From Tellurirhabdus bombi (GTDB lineage: Bacteria; Bacteroidota; Bacteroidia; Cytophagales; Spirosomataceae), in contig NZ_CP090557.1 in NCBI RefSeq assembly GCF_021484805.1, positions 1,748,001 through 1,812,000 on the forward strand: a stretch of 64,000 bases of DNA, in the 5' to 3' direction. The position numbers and the translations under genes were made by a program. Under the pieces are notes generated by a model. That model saw only the letters and a program-made list of their open reading frames with translations, ran no database searches and was not told the DNA's origin. The stretch's first letter is position 1; every line of letters starts with the position of its first letter. Positions 35,185 to 44,209 of the stretch are shown piece by piece.

Positions 35185-37095
35185 TTAATTCGATTTGACG
35201 CGCAAATTGCCCGCTGCATCGTACTGCAACTCTTCATCGGACAAAAGTTGCCGGATTACTTCAGCTAAGTGATCGTTGGAAACGTTGAGAGAATCAGCCA
35301 GTAAGCGGGGGGGAAGTCCCTGCCCATTTTTAGCAGCTACCAGTTGATGAACCTGTTGCCGTAAAGCTACCAGATCGGTGGTTTTTCCGGAAGCCATTTT
35401 CAGACAGGTATCGCAAACACCGCAGGCTGCTCCCGGCTCTTCGCCAAAATAAGCCTGAAGCATGCGTGTCCGGCACTGCACCGGATTTTGTACGTATTGA
35501 ATTACCGCCTGAACCTTGTCCTGGCTTCGCTGCTTACTTTCGGCCATACCCATTACGTTAATCGGTAACTGGCGGGCATCGAAGCGGGGTGTCAGGAAGG
35601 TCAACTGTGGTTTGTCTTTTTGTTTTTCGTAAATCAGTACATCTCGTTGGTGCAATTGGTCGAGCAAAGACCGAATTTCCAGTTCGGGCGTCAAAAAGGC
35701 TTTGCCAATGGCACTTTCGGAAATGGTAATGAACTGCGTGAACAATTCGCCGCCGTACATCCGAAGCAACAATTTCAAGAACGGATCGTAGCGGGGATTT
35801 AGTACCTGAAATTCATACAAAGCCCGATTATCGAGCGAAAGCATCAGTCGGGAAGGATGGTAATAGCCCTCACTTAGTTCGACAAATCCTTCTAGTTCAA
35901 GCTGGCGAATGGCGTAATGCGTTTCGGTAACGGCTAAGTTAAACCGTTGACAGAGAGCTGGTAGATCAAAGTCTATGCTTGTCATCTCGCCACTGCCAAT
36001 GGCAAGGTTCGCGTAGTTAGCCAATGCCTGATAAACCCGTCGTAGAACATCTATGGGAGGGTACTGCTGCTCAACCCGTTGCTCAATGTCCGTCAAATCT
36101 TTCTGATTATAAAGCAGAACCGCGTAGGCTTTTTTTCCATCGCGGCCCGCCCGCCCGGCTTCCTGATAGTACGCTTCCAGATTGTCCGGCACGTCCAAAT
36201 GCACCACGGTGCGTACATCGGGCTTGTCGATTCCCATCCCAAAGGCGTTGGTGGCTACGATCACGCGCTTTTGGTTACGCAGCCAGGCGTCCTGTTTTTC
36301 GGCGCGTTGCTTGGTCGTCAGGCCCGCATGGTACGCATCGGCACTGATGCCGTGGTGATAGAGCCATTCGGCTACTTCACTCGTTTGGCGGCGACTTCGC
36401 ACGTAAACAATGGCGGTGCCGGGCACATTATTCAGAATCTTCAGTAGCCGGGTTTCTTTGGCTTCTTCATACAAAGCGGAGTAAGATAGATTGGCCCGGG
36501 CAAACGATTGCCGAAATACCTGAGGCTCCTGCATTTCCAGCTTCGTGACGATGTCCGTCTGCACGTCGGGGGTGGCCGAAGCGGTTAGAGCAATCAGGGG
36601 CGTTTGGGGAATGAGCTTCCGAAACTCCGCAATTTGCAGGTAAGGCGGACGAAAATCGTACCCCCAGGCCGAAATACAGTGCGCTTCGTCGATAGCGAGC
36701 AGACAAACCTTCATCTGCTTCACCCGTTCGAGCATAACCTCCGTTCGTAAGCGTTCGGGAGAAACGTAGAGAAACCGGATATTGCCGTAAATGCAGTTGT
36801 CCAGCGTGGAGTCGATTTCCCGCCAGTGCATGCCCGAATAGATGGCTGCCGCCGAAATGCCGCGCCGCCGCAACTGCTCTACCTGGTCTTTCATCAGGGC
36901 AATCAAAGGTGTAACGACGATGCAGACGCCACCCATCGCTAAGGCCGGGAGTTGAAAACAAATGGATTTTCCGCCGCCCGTGGGCATCAGCACAAGCGTA
37001 TCCTGTCCCTGCATGACGGCATGGACAATGTCTTCCTGCAAAGGCCGAAAAGCATCGTAACCCCAGATTTGCTTCAGTATTTGATGAATCGTCAT
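35185..37095 (-). CDS. recQ: RecQ-family ATP-dependent DNA helicase
   Basis: 636 residues. Walker A MPTGGGKS (residues 37-44), DEAH box IDEAHCISAWGYDFRP (136-150 region), motif IV-VI text IVYVRSRRQTSEVAEWL and QEAGRAGRDGKKAYAVL, then the zinc-binding RQC part with CRTRMLQAYFGE and CGVCDTC. The C-terminus ends in a short helical segment and lacks an obvious HRDC domain, as in many short Bacteroidota RecQ proteins. It unwinds 3'-5' in recombination and fork repair. A -7 box is placed 22 bases upstream of the start. Confidence 0.93.
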   Translation of the reverse strand: MTIHQILKQIWGYDAFRPLQEDIVHAVMQGQDTLVLMPTGGGKSICFQLPALAMGGVCIVVTPLIALMKDQVEQLRRRGISAAAIYSGMHWREIDSTLDNCIYGNIRFLYVSPERLRTEVMLERVKQMKVCLLAIDEAHCISAWGYDFRPPYLQIAEFRKLIPQTPLIALTASATPDVQTDIVTKLEMQEPQVFRQSFARANLSYSALYEEAKETRLLKILNNVPGTAIVYVRSRRQTSEVAEWLYHHGISADAYHAGLTTKQRAEKQDAWLRNQKRVIVATNAFGMGIDKPDVRTVVHLDVPDNLEAYYQEAGRAGRDGKKAYAVLLYNQKDLTDIEQRVEQQYPPIDVLRRVYQALANYANLAIGSGEMTSIDFDLPALCQRFNLAVTETHYAIRQLELEGFVELSEGYYHPSRLMLSLDNRALYEFQVLNPRYDPFLKLLLRMYGGELFTQFITISESAIGKAFLTPELEIRSLLDQLHQRDVLIYEKQKDKPQLTFLTPRFDARQLPINVMGMAESKQRSQDKVQAVIQYVQNPVQCRTRMLQAYFGEEPGAACGVCDTCLKMASGKTTDLVALRQQVHQLVAAKNGQGLPPRLLADSLNVSNDHLAEVIRQLLSDEELQYDAAGNLRVKSN

Positions 37096-37117
37096 TCGTA
37101 CGGTCCTATTCCTTCGA

Positions 37118-37125
37118 CAAAGATA
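37118..37125 (-). promoter_or_regulatory. Bacteroidota -7 promoter box for recQ
   Basis: Minus-strand TATCTTTG matches TAnnTTTG exactly, 22 bases before the recQ ATG. Confidence 0.5.
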
Positions 37126-37155
37126 ACCGATTCCGGCGTCCGAAGCAGCCCGTAT

Positions 37156-39096
37156 TTAGCGCCGCCGCTTCTTTGATTTCGACGAACGGCCCCGGCTGCT
37201 TGTTTTCCGCCGCGAAGATGACTTCCGGGATTTTACTTTTGACTTGGACTTCGCCTTGATTTTTGGCTTTGCCTTTGGTGTCACTTTGACCGGTGCGACC
37301 ACGACTGGTTTAGTATCAGTTTGCTTGGCCGCCAGCAGGTAAATCAGCGAAGCCGTACCATCCATAGTTGGCTCATTGGTGCTATAATCGCCGTAATCAT
37401 CGTGATAAACCACCAGATCGCTTTGAAAAGGCGCATACTCGTCCGCGTCTTTTAGGGTAATACCAACTAGGTTTTTATAAATGCTGGCGTAAACCGGGCC
37501 GTCTACCAGCCCGCCGTCAATCGGGTAATTTTTCAGGTGCGTAAACGCCGAATGCGGATCAGCGGGCGTATCACCCCAGGAAGGCAGGCCATACACAAAA
37601 CTCGTTCCCCACGGGTTGCAGCCAAACAGCCAGTCGAAGGCGGCCTGTTCCAGGTCAAGGTATTGCTTGTCGCCCGTTAGTTTGCGGTACCAATAACACT
37701 GAATGGCAAAGGACGTTGTGAGGTTGTTGCTGCACCAGATGAACGGAACGCCCCGCTGAAAGGCATTGCCCTGCGCCCGTTCCTGAATCTTTTGAATGCC
37801 TTCCCGGTAATAATCGACAATGTGTTTTTTGCGGGCCGGGTCCAGCTTTTTAGCCAGTTCATAGTGTCCGACGTTAATGAACGGATACCACTGGTAATGC
37901 CGGGCCGTGTCGGTTCCCATCCAAGGCGTTATGGGCTCAATGAGGGCGTAGGCGTATGAACTGTTCAGGTAATCGGCTGATTTTTGGCCTTTTATCCGGG
38001 AGGCGTTATAAAGCTCAACCGCCGCCAATTCCATATCATCGACGTAGTTGTCTTCTTCGTAGAAATAGCGGGATCGTCCCGGAGCCGTCTGCGCTACACC
38101 TGGTTTGTGGGTTCCGATGGTATACGCACTCTGCGAACGCCGCCAGAGCTGTTCGGCGTAAAAAACATTTTTTGTGCGGAATAACTGATATCCCAGCGCA
38201 AAAGCACTGCTAAATTTCCCGGCGGTAGACGCCACGCCCGTCGCGCGGTTTTTGTACTTGAATAGACCCTGTGGTTTCCCCGACGCGAAATAGACAGGCC
38301 GTTCGAAGCCTTTGCCGTACAAGCTGTCTTCTTTAGGAATCCGCAGACCCGCATGGTCGCGGTCGTCGCCGAGCTGGTTGAACATCCAGTCGTCGGTGGG
38401 GTGCATTTTCAGGAGCCAGTCCAGTCCCCACTTAGCCTCATCGAGTACGTCGGCAAAACCATTCGTTCCTTCCAGTCCGTTGGCTTCGTGTTTGTCCCCA
38501 AATGCTTTCGGAAAATCCCGAAAAGCGGCTAGCAAATGGTAGGTGGCGTTGGCCGAAGTCGTCACATATTGGAGGTAATCTGAGGCGTCGTGCCAGCCTC
38601 CGGAGGCGTCGATGTGTGTGCTGTCGGGCATGGGACCATACATCGTATAGCCGTCGTGCGTGTGGCAGGAATCTTTCAGGTAAGGATTGAAACCGCTGCG
38701 TTGCTGGCGCATGTACCGCAGGCAAAAATCAGCGGCTCCGTCGTAGACGTTTTCGGCAACGGTAAACTCCGGCGATTTGGCGGTACCGGCCAGCAGGTAA
38801 TACTTTCCGGGTTTGGTAAGTGTCGAAAAATTGAGTCGGTAGGTTTGTTGGAAAGGGCCGTAAGCCCCGAACGCCTGTCCGGCGGCCTGCTCCAGAACCA
38901 CCTTCCCGCTGGCTACCTCAATAACCTGAAAACGCTGCAAGCTGTCCTGCATTTTGCTTCCCCAAACCGCCACTTTTATGCCGTGCGGCTGGTATCCGAG
39001 CCAGTTGATACGAATCCAGGATTGAGGTTCTTCCTGTGGTTGAATAAAAGAGAAAACAAACAGGGCAAGCCCAACCAGCAACAACAATTTCTTCAT
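37156..39096 (-). CDS. Secreted glycoside hydrolase family 9 (endoglucanase-like) with basic C-terminal tail
   Basis: 646 residues with signal peptide (LFVFSFIQ). An N-terminal immunoglobulin-like CelD_N domain lies at about 25-115 (IRINWLGYQPHGIKVAVW). The (alpha/alpha)6 catalytic domain follows with GGWHDASDYLQY carrying the Asp pair D170/D173, and the late STNEPTMDG with the general acid Glu575. It should cleave beta-1,4-glucan or a related glycan. The last 43 residues (about 604-646) hold 22 Lys or Arg mixed with Ser and end KSKKRRR; this is not a usual GH9 module or a type IX sorting domain. It stands alone between recQ and the cupin gene. Confidence 0.88.
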   Translation of the reverse strand: MKKLLLLVGLALFVFSFIQPQEEPQSWIRINWLGYQPHGIKVAVWGSKMQDSLQRFQVIEVASGKVVLEQAAGQAFGAYGPFQQTYRLNFSTLTKPGKYYLLAGTAKSPEFTVAENVYDGAADFCLRYMRQQRSGFNPYLKDSCHTHDGYTMYGPMPDSTHIDASGGWHDASDYLQYVTTSANATYHLLAAFRDFPKAFGDKHEANGLEGTNGFADVLDEAKWGLDWLLKMHPTDDWMFNQLGDDRDHAGLRIPKEDSLYGKGFERPVYFASGKPQGLFKYKNRATGVASTAGKFSSAFALGYQLFRTKNVFYAEQLWRRSQSAYTIGTHKPGVAQTAPGRSRYFYEEDNYVDDMELAAVELYNASRIKGQKSADYLNSSYAYALIEPITPWMGTDTARHYQWYPFINVGHYELAKKLDPARKKHIVDYYREGIQKIQERAQGNAFQRGVPFIWCSNNLTTSFAIQCYWYRKLTGDKQYLDLEQAAFDWLFGCNPWGTSFVYGLPSWGDTPADPHSAFTHLKNYPIDGGLVDGPVYASIYKNLVGITLKDADEYAPFQSDLVVYHDDYGDYSTNEPTMDGTASLIYLLAAKQTDTKPVVVAPVKVTPKAKPKIKAKSKSKVKSRKSSSRRKTSSRGRSSKSKKRRR

Positions 39097-39141
39097 CAGG
39101 GCACAAGTTACGACAAATACAGCTTGAGTAAAGCGCCTGAT

Positions 39142-39642
39142 TTAAGTCAGTAACCGAATTACTTCATGACAATGGGGATACGTTTTCAGGAGACTCGCGC
39201 GCTCTGCCAGTTCAAAATCGGCGAAATCGAAGCCCGGAGCCACCGTACAGCCAACCAGCGAATACGCGGTTCCTTCCGCCGGTTTTGAGCCAAACCAGCA
39301 GCCCGCCGGAACAACTGCCTGAAAGACTTCGCCCTGGTCTGGATTGGCTCCCAGGCGAATAAGTTGCTGTTCACCTGTCGGATCAATAACGTATACATTT
39401 AACGGGCCACCTGCGTAAAAATGCCAGACCTCATCAGCCTGGATTCGGTGCAGGGCCGAGACGTGGTGGGCTTCCAGCAAAAAATAAATGGCGGTGCTAA
39501 AACTCCGGTCACCTGAGAAACGGGCGGGCAGGGCTCCCTGCGGAATGGTTTCAGCGGCTCGGTACGTCTCCGCGTAATAGCCCCCTTCCGGATGCGGCTG
39601 CATGTTGTATTTCTCGATCCAATACGATGCTGGCTGGCTCAT
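39142..39642 (-). CDS. Cupin protein, DUF985 family
   Basis: 166 residues. Family text is clear: YNMQPHPEGGYYAETYR at 13-29, RSFSTAIYFLLEAHHVSALHRIQADEVWHFYAGGPL in the middle, and GCTVAPGFDFADFEL near the end. His residues in SALHRI and EVWHFY are the likely metal or ligand contacts of the beta-barrel. The biochemical role of DUF985 is not established. It follows pdxJ after 11 bases, so the two are one transcript. Confidence 0.85.
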   Translation of the reverse strand: MSQPASYWIEKYNMQPHPEGGYYAETYRAAETIPQGALPARFSGDRSFSTAIYFLLEAHHVSALHRIQADEVWHFYAGGPLNVYVIDPTGEQQLIRLGANPDQGEVFQAVVPAGCWFGSKPAEGTAYSLVGCTVAPGFDFADFELAERASLLKTYPHCHEVIRLLT

Positions 39643-39653
39643 TTTTTGGAGGG

Positions 39654-40367
39654 CTATTGTAATTCGCGCAGGTACAACTGAATTGTGTTCTCCAGGCCAT
39701 AATAAAGCGCGTCGGCAATCAGGGCATGGCCAATGGAAACCTCCAGCAGACCGGGGATTTGCTGCTTAAAAAAGCTTAGGTTTTCCAGGCTCAAATCATG
39801 ACCGGCGTTGATGCCCAAGCCCAGCTCGTTCGCTAGTTTGGCTGCTTTCACGTAGTCGGCAATGGCTGCTTCCCGGTCGGTGAAATAATGGGCTGCGTAA
39901 GGCTCCGTATATAGTTCGATGCGGTCGGCTCCTACTTCTTTGGCACCTTCCACCATTTTTTCAATGGGATCAACAAAAATCGATACCCGAATGCCGAGGT
40001 CTTTAAAGCGGCTGACCAGCCCTTTTAAATAATCCTTGTGGCTGATGGTGTCCCAACCGGCATTGGACGTAATGGCATCTACCGCGTCGGGCACCAGCGT
40101 TACCTGCTCGGGACGAACGCGGCTCACCAATTCGATAAAGCGGTCGTCGGGATTCCCTTCGATATTAAACTCGGTAGTAACCACCTCCTTTAAATCCAGG
40201 GCATCCTGAAAACGAATGTGGCGCTCGTCGGGCCGGGGGTGAACCGTAATTCCCTGCGCACCGAACCGTTCGCAATCGATGGCTACTTTGACAACATTGG
40301 GGTTATCGCCGCCCCGCGCGTTCCGTAGGGTCGCAATTTTATTGATATTTACACTAAGGCGCGTCAT
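39654..40367 (-). CDS. pdxJ: Pyridoxine 5'-phosphate synthase
   Basis: 237 residues, standard length. Conserved blocks are [19 protein letters not shown] at the N-terminus, [13 protein letters not shown] near 36-48, [17 protein letters not shown], the GINAGHDLS segment and [11 protein letters not shown] near the end. PdxJ condenses an aminoacetone phosphate with deoxyxylulose 5-phosphate to form pyridoxine phosphate, the last step of the DXP-dependent B6 pathway. It is divergent from the yqeY-like gene. Confidence 0.96.
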   Translation of the reverse strand: MTRLSVNINKIATLRNARGGDNPNVVKVAIDCERFGAQGITVHPRPDERHIRFQDALDLKEVVTTEFNIEGNPDDRFIELVSRVRPEQVTLVPDAVDAITSNAGWDTISHKDYLKGLVSRFKDLGIRVSIFVDPIEKMVEGAKEVGADRIELYTEPYAAHYFTDREAAIADYVKAAKLANELGLGINAGHDLSLENLSFFKQQIPGLLEVSIGHALIADALYYGLENTIQLYLRELQ

Positions 40368-40435
40368 TTTAATAAATTAGGCAAGGTGAAAAATGAATAA
40401 TAGAACGTGCTAGCTTACTAGTAGGGATGGTTTTG

Positions 40436-40443
40436 TAACTTTG
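40436..40443 (+). promoter_or_regulatory. Bacteroidota -7 promoter box for the yqeY-like gene
   Basis: TAACTTTG matches TAnnTTTG exactly, 56 bases before the ATG at 40500. Confidence 0.5.
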
Positions 40444-40499
40444 CCCAGCAAATGTGAGTTCCACAGTCAAAAGTACAATCAATATTTATTCATTATACA

Positions 40500-40952
40500 A
40501 TGGCGCTAAAACAACAGATTGACGCAGATATTAAAGAAGCAATGAAGGCCAAAGCACAGGATCGGCTCCGGGCTTTACGGGCAATTAAGTCATTGATTCT
40601 GCTGGAAGAAACCAAAGAAGGAGCAGTCGGCGGTGAATTAAAGCCCGAAGATGAAATTAAGTTGCTAACCAAAGCCGCCAAACAGCGGAAAGATTCGGCG
40701 GATATTTACCGGACTCAGAACCGGGAAGACTTACTGGCGGCTGAAATGGCTGAATTGGCCGTGATTGAAATGTATTTGCCGAAACAACTTTCCGAAGAGG
40801 AATTGAAAGCGCGTTTGCAGGAAATCATCAGTCGGGTGGGTGCTTCGGCTCCGTCGGACATGGGTAAAGTAATGGGCGTGGCAACCAAAGAGTTAGCGGG
40901 TATTGCCGATGGCAAAGTCGTTTCTGCAATGGTGAAGGCGCTGTTAGCGTAA
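40500..40952 (+). CDS. GatB/YqeY-domain protein
   Basis: 150 residues, full length for the free-standing family. It starts MALKQQIDADIKEAMKAK and shows the YqeY pattern LRALRAIKSLI, then LPKQLSEEELKARL and SDMGKVMGVATKEL near the C-terminus. The fold is shared with the tail domain of the GatB amidotransferase subunit, which binds tRNA; the free protein may have a tRNA-linked role. It is followed 67 bases later by cvpA. Confidence 0.9.
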   Translation: MALKQQIDADIKEAMKAKAQDRLRALRAIKSLILLEETKEGAVGGELKPEDEIKLLTKAAKQRKDSADIYRTQNREDLLAAEMAELAVIEMYLPKQLSEEELKARLQEIISRVGASAPSDMGKVMGVATKELAGIADGKVVSAMVKALLA

Positions 40953-41019
40953 GCATGTACAGGCTTTAGTTCGTCTACTTATCTGATTTGGGTGCGGACT
41001 AAAGCCTTAATTTTCCAAT

Positions 41020-41559
41020 ATGAAAACCATCGACATTCTTATTCTTATTCCGCTGCTTTGGGGTGCTTATAACGGCTATCGCAAAGGCTTACTAGTGGAA
41101 GTGGTGGCGGTGGTGGCGTTCGTTGTTGCCATGATTGTCGGGTTTAAATTCCTGAGTTTTGGCATTGATTTGCTGGCGCCGTACATCAGCCGGGAAATGG
41201 CGCGACGCCTGCTGCCCTGGCTGGGTTTTTCCGTGATCTTTTTTCCAACGGTTTTAATGATTAATCGGATGGGGTATACCCTGCGCCGAATGCTTCGGGC
41301 TACCTTTCTCGGCACCTTCGATAGTCTGGCCGGAGCCGCCGTTGGAATTTTTACGTGGGTCTTCGGAATTAGTGTAATGCTTTGGTTGTTAAGCTGGATG
41401 GGTGTCCAAATGCCAATCGCCCAAACGCGGGAAACCTTACTTTATCCGCTGGTGGTGCCCGTAGCTCCCAAGGTGATGACTATAGCTACGGGAAACAGCT
41501 TTCTGAAAAAAAGCCGGGAAGCAGTGGCACATCGACAAACAGATCGAGAGGAAGAATGA
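41020..41559 (+). CDS. cvpA: CvpA-family inner-membrane protein
   Basis: 179 residues with four predicted membrane helices. The N-terminal TIDILILIPLLWGAYNGYRKG and LVEVVAVVAFVVAMIVGF are typical of CvpA. The C-terminal 25 residues are hydrophilic and charged (AVAHRQTDREEE). CvpA homologues affect colicin V export, envelope stress or biofilm in other bacteria. Its TGA overlaps the rlmN ATG by four bases, so the genes are translationally coupled. Confidence 0.88.
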   Translation: MKTIDILILIPLLWGAYNGYRKGLLVEVVAVVAFVVAMIVGFKFLSFGIDLLAPYISREMARRLLPWLGFSVIFFPTVLMINRMGYTLRRMLRATFLGTFDSLAGAAVGIFTWVFGISVMLWLLSWMGVQMPIAQTRETLLYPLVVPVAPKVMTIATGNSFLKKSREAVAHRQTDREEE

Positions 41560-42635
41560 TAGTGGCAAAGCAAGACATACGAAAACTAACAACCGACCAG
41601 CTCAAAACCTGGTTGACGCAGCACGGCGAACAAGGATTCCGGGCTAAACAAATTCAGGAATGGCTCTGGAAACACTCCGTGCAGTCATTTGAGGGCATGA
41701 GTAACCTGTCGCTGAAGACCCGGCAGCTGCTGGACGAACATTTTGAGATTCGTTCGCTGACGGTGGCGCAGTCGCAGCGCAGTTCCGATGGGACGATCAA
41801 ATCCTCCTTTAAACTCTACGACGGCAACCTGGTAGAAGGCGTGCTAATTCCGGCGCTTCGGCAGGATGATGATGCCCGCATGACGGCCTGTGTGTCGTCG
41901 CAGGTGGGTTGTTCGCTGACGTGCAAGTTCTGCGCAACGGGTTATATGGAGCGCAAACGCAACCTCGACCCCGCTGAAATTTACGACCAGGTAGTTGCTA
42001 TCGACCGCCAGGCAAAAGAAGCCTACGACGCGCCGCTCACCAACATCGTGTACATGGGCATGGGTGAACCGCTGCTGAACTACAACGGAACGATGGAATC
42101 CATCGCGCGCATTACCTCGCCGGACGGACTGGGTATGTCGGCCAAGCGGATTACGGTGTCAACGGCTGGGATCGCCAAAATGATCAAAAAGCTGGGTGAC
42201 GATAACGTGAAATTCAACCTGGCGCTGTCGTTGCACGCGGCCAATGATGTCAAGCGGAATCAGATCATGCCCATCAATGAAAGCAATTCGCTACCTGCTC
42301 TGGCTGATGCGTTAAATTATTTTTACCGCAAAACCGGTACGCGGGTTACGTTCGAGTACATTGTTTTTTACAATTTTAACGATTCCTTGCAGGACGCCAA
42401 GGAGCTTTGGCAGTTTACGAAGAAAGTACCTGCCAAGATTAATATTATTGAGTATAATCCTATTTCGGAGGCATCATTCAAAAATACGGACCCGCAAACA
42501 CTGGATAAATTCGCCGGTTTTCTGGACGATCGGGGCGTAACAGTTAACGTTCGTCGGAGCCGCGGAAAAGACATTGATGCGGCCTGTGGGCAATTAGCCG
42601 GTAAAAATGTGCCGACGGTTGGAGTAGAACCATGA
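41556..42635 (+). CDS. rlmN: Dual-specificity 23S rRNA/tRNA adenine C2 methyltransferase (radical SAM)
   Basis: 359 residues from the ATG at 41556; the frame is open further upstream only because it runs through cvpA. Radical-SAM cluster cysteines are C119, C123 and C126 in GCSLTCKFC. The two catalytic features of RlmN are present: Glu94 in LVEGVLIP and Cys344 in DAACGQL near the C-terminus. It methylates C2 of A2503 in 23S rRNA and A37 in some tRNAs. It overlaps the cvpA stop (ATGA). Confidence 0.95.
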   Translation: MIVAKQDIRKLTTDQLKTWLTQHGEQGFRAKQIQEWLWKHSVQSFEGMSNLSLKTRQLLDEHFEIRSLTVAQSQRSSDGTIKSSFKLYDGNLVEGVLIPALRQDDDARMTACVSSQVGCSLTCKFCATGYMERKRNLDPAEIYDQVVAIDRQAKEAYDAPLTNIVYMGMGEPLLNYNGTMESIARITSPDGLGMSAKRITVSTAGIAKMIKKLGDDNVKFNLALSLHAANDVKRNQIMPINESNSLPALADALNYFYRKTGTRVTFEYIVFYNFNDSLQDAKELWQFTKKVPAKINIIEYNPISEASFKNTDPQTLDKFAGFLDDRGVTVNVRRSRGKDIDAACGQLAGKNVPTVGVEP

Positions 42636-42689
42636 TATTTGTGATTAAGGGCTTAACAATTCCTTAACATTGGACTGCTAAGTTTCCCG

Positions 42690-42697
42690 TACTTTTG
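42690..42697 (+). promoter_or_regulatory. Bacteroidota -7 promoter box for the phosphate transporter
   Basis: TACTTTTG matches TAnnTTTG exactly, 66 bases before the ATG at 42756, with a TTGG about 17 bases further upstream as a weak -33 element. Confidence 0.55.
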
Positions 42698-42755
42698 CGG
42701 TATTATTCTGATTAATAGCCGTAACTGGCCTTCTCACAACAGATTTGCACATTTC

Positions 42756-44168
42756 ATGTTCGGACTAGAAACCGATATTTTCATCCTTCTTTCGCTGTGC
42801 CTTTTTGCTGCCTGCGCCTTTGAATTTGTTAACGGTTTTCACGATACCGCCAATGCCGTCGCCACTGTTATTTATACCAACTCCCTGAAACCCAACGTCG
42901 CCGTTGTTTGGTCGGGTATCTGTAATTTCGTGGGTGTATTATTGGGTGGAATCGGGGTGGCGATGGGGATCGTTAATTTATTGCCCGTCGAGCTCCTTGT
43001 TGACCAAAACGTATACCATAGTATTGCGATGGTTCTGGCGTTGCTACTGAGCGCCATTATTTGGAATTTAGGAACCTGGTATTTTGGCTTGCCAAGTTCG
43101 AGTTCACACACGCTGATTGGCTCGATTCTGGGCGTCGGTCTGGCATTTTCAACCATGGCGAGCGCCAAAACCGGTGGCGGTGTAAACTGGGAAGAAGCTT
43201 CCAAAATTGGGAAAGCCCTCTTGTTATCGCCCCTGATCGGTTTCAGTTTGGCGATCATTCTGATGTATCTGCTGCGTAAACTGGTCAATAACAAAGCCCT
43301 GTTCAAAGAGCCGAAGAAAAATACCCCACCACCCGCCTGGATACGGGGTGTGTTGATTGCTACCTGTACGGGGGTTAGCTTTTTTCACGGTTCAAACGAC
43401 GGACAAAAAGGAGTTGGCCTCATCATGCTGATTTTGATTGGTATTACGCCCGCTCATTTTGCGCTGAATAACAACATCGACCCAACCACAATGCGCGGTA
43501 ATATAACGCAGATTTCAACGGTTGTTAACCGGATTGATACCGTTGGGTTGTCTTCCGCCGATCGGGTCCGCCTGGGCCAAACCAAAGCTGAACTGGTTAA
43601 TTTACAGATGCTTCTGAATCACCCGCTGGAAGATAATACATTCAAGCGCGAAGACCGTCTGCAAATCCGCCGCGACTTGTTGTTAATCAATAACAACGTT
43701 AAAAAGCTGATTGAGAGCGAAGAAGTGAATTTAAGTACGGCTGATATCGATACCCTTACCGCTAATCTTAACGAGAAAAAAGGCTTGCGGCGGTTTACAG
43801 ATTACGCACCGTTCTGGGTCATTCTGATGATTGCCCTTTCGTTGGGATTAGGAACGATGGTGGGTTGGAAACGGATCGTTGTAACAATTGGTGAAAAAAT
43901 CGGCAAGCAACACCTAACCTATGCGCAGGGTGCTTCGGCTGAATTGGTTGCTGCTACCACCATTGCGCTGGCAACGTTTTACAAAGCGCCGGTCAGTACA
44001 ACGCACATGCTTTCGTCGGGTATTGCGGGGAGTATGGTGGCTAGCCGAGGCATTAAAAACCTCCAGGGCGGAACCGTGCGAAATATCGCGCTGGCATGGA
44101 TCATGACGCTGCCGGTATCGATTATGCTTTCGTTTACGCTATATATCTTCTTCCGCTGGCTGCTGTAA
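42756..44168 (+). CDS. Inorganic phosphate transporter, PiT family
   Basis: 470 residues. Both halves of the PiT repeat are seen: FEFVNGFHDTANAVATVIY near 21-39, and ATFYKAPVSTTHMLSSGIAG near 407-426. About ten membrane helices are predicted. A hydrophilic insert of about 115 residues (roughly 230-350, starting NNNIDPTTMRGN) separates the two halves and probably lies in the cytoplasm. It moves phosphate with a cation across the inner membrane. No PhoU-like gene adjoins it. Confidence 0.92.
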   Translation: MFGLETDIFILLSLCLFAACAFEFVNGFHDTANAVATVIYTNSLKPNVAVVWSGICNFVGVLLGGIGVAMGIVNLLPVELLVDQNVYHSIAMVLALLLSAIIWNLGTWYFGLPSSSSHTLIGSILGVGLAFSTMASAKTGGGVNWEEASKIGKALLLSPLIGFSLAIILMYLLRKLVNNKALFKEPKKNTPPPAWIRGVLIATCTGVSFFHGSNDGQKGVGLIMLILIGITPAHFALNNNIDPTTMRGNITQISTVVNRIDTVGLSSADRVRLGQTKAELVNLQMLLNHPLEDNTFKREDRLQIRRDLLLINNNVKKLIESEEVNLSTADIDTLTANLNEKKGLRRFTDYAPFWVILMIALSLGLGTMVGWKRIVVTIGEKIGKQHLTYAQGASAELVAATTIALATFYKAPVSTTHMLSSGIAGSMVASRGIKNLQGGTVRNIALAWIMTLPVSIMLSFTLYIFFRWLL

Positions 44169-44178
44169 GTCAGGAAAG

Positions 44179-44209
44179 GTAACCCGGGGTTTCTGCAACG
44201 CCGGGTTAC
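44179..44209. terminator. Hairpin between convergent phosphate-transporter and acyltransferase genes
   Basis: Arms GTAACCCGG and CCGGGTTAC with a 13-base loop. The right arm covers the stop codon of the minus-strand gene. There is no T-run, so termination is only likely from position. Confidence 0.5.

Noticed and set aside
36467-36961. Minus-strand open frame of 164 codons
   Set aside because: Alternative frame inside recQ, opposite no motif and with biased composition.
38590-39153. Plus-strand open frame of 187 codons
   Set aside because: Antisense to the GH9 gene, which has an intact signal peptide and catalytic motifs.
41382-41555. Extended start of rlmN
   Set aside because: The upstream part runs through cvpA in another frame; the ATGA overlap and the RlmN family length support the ATG at 41556.
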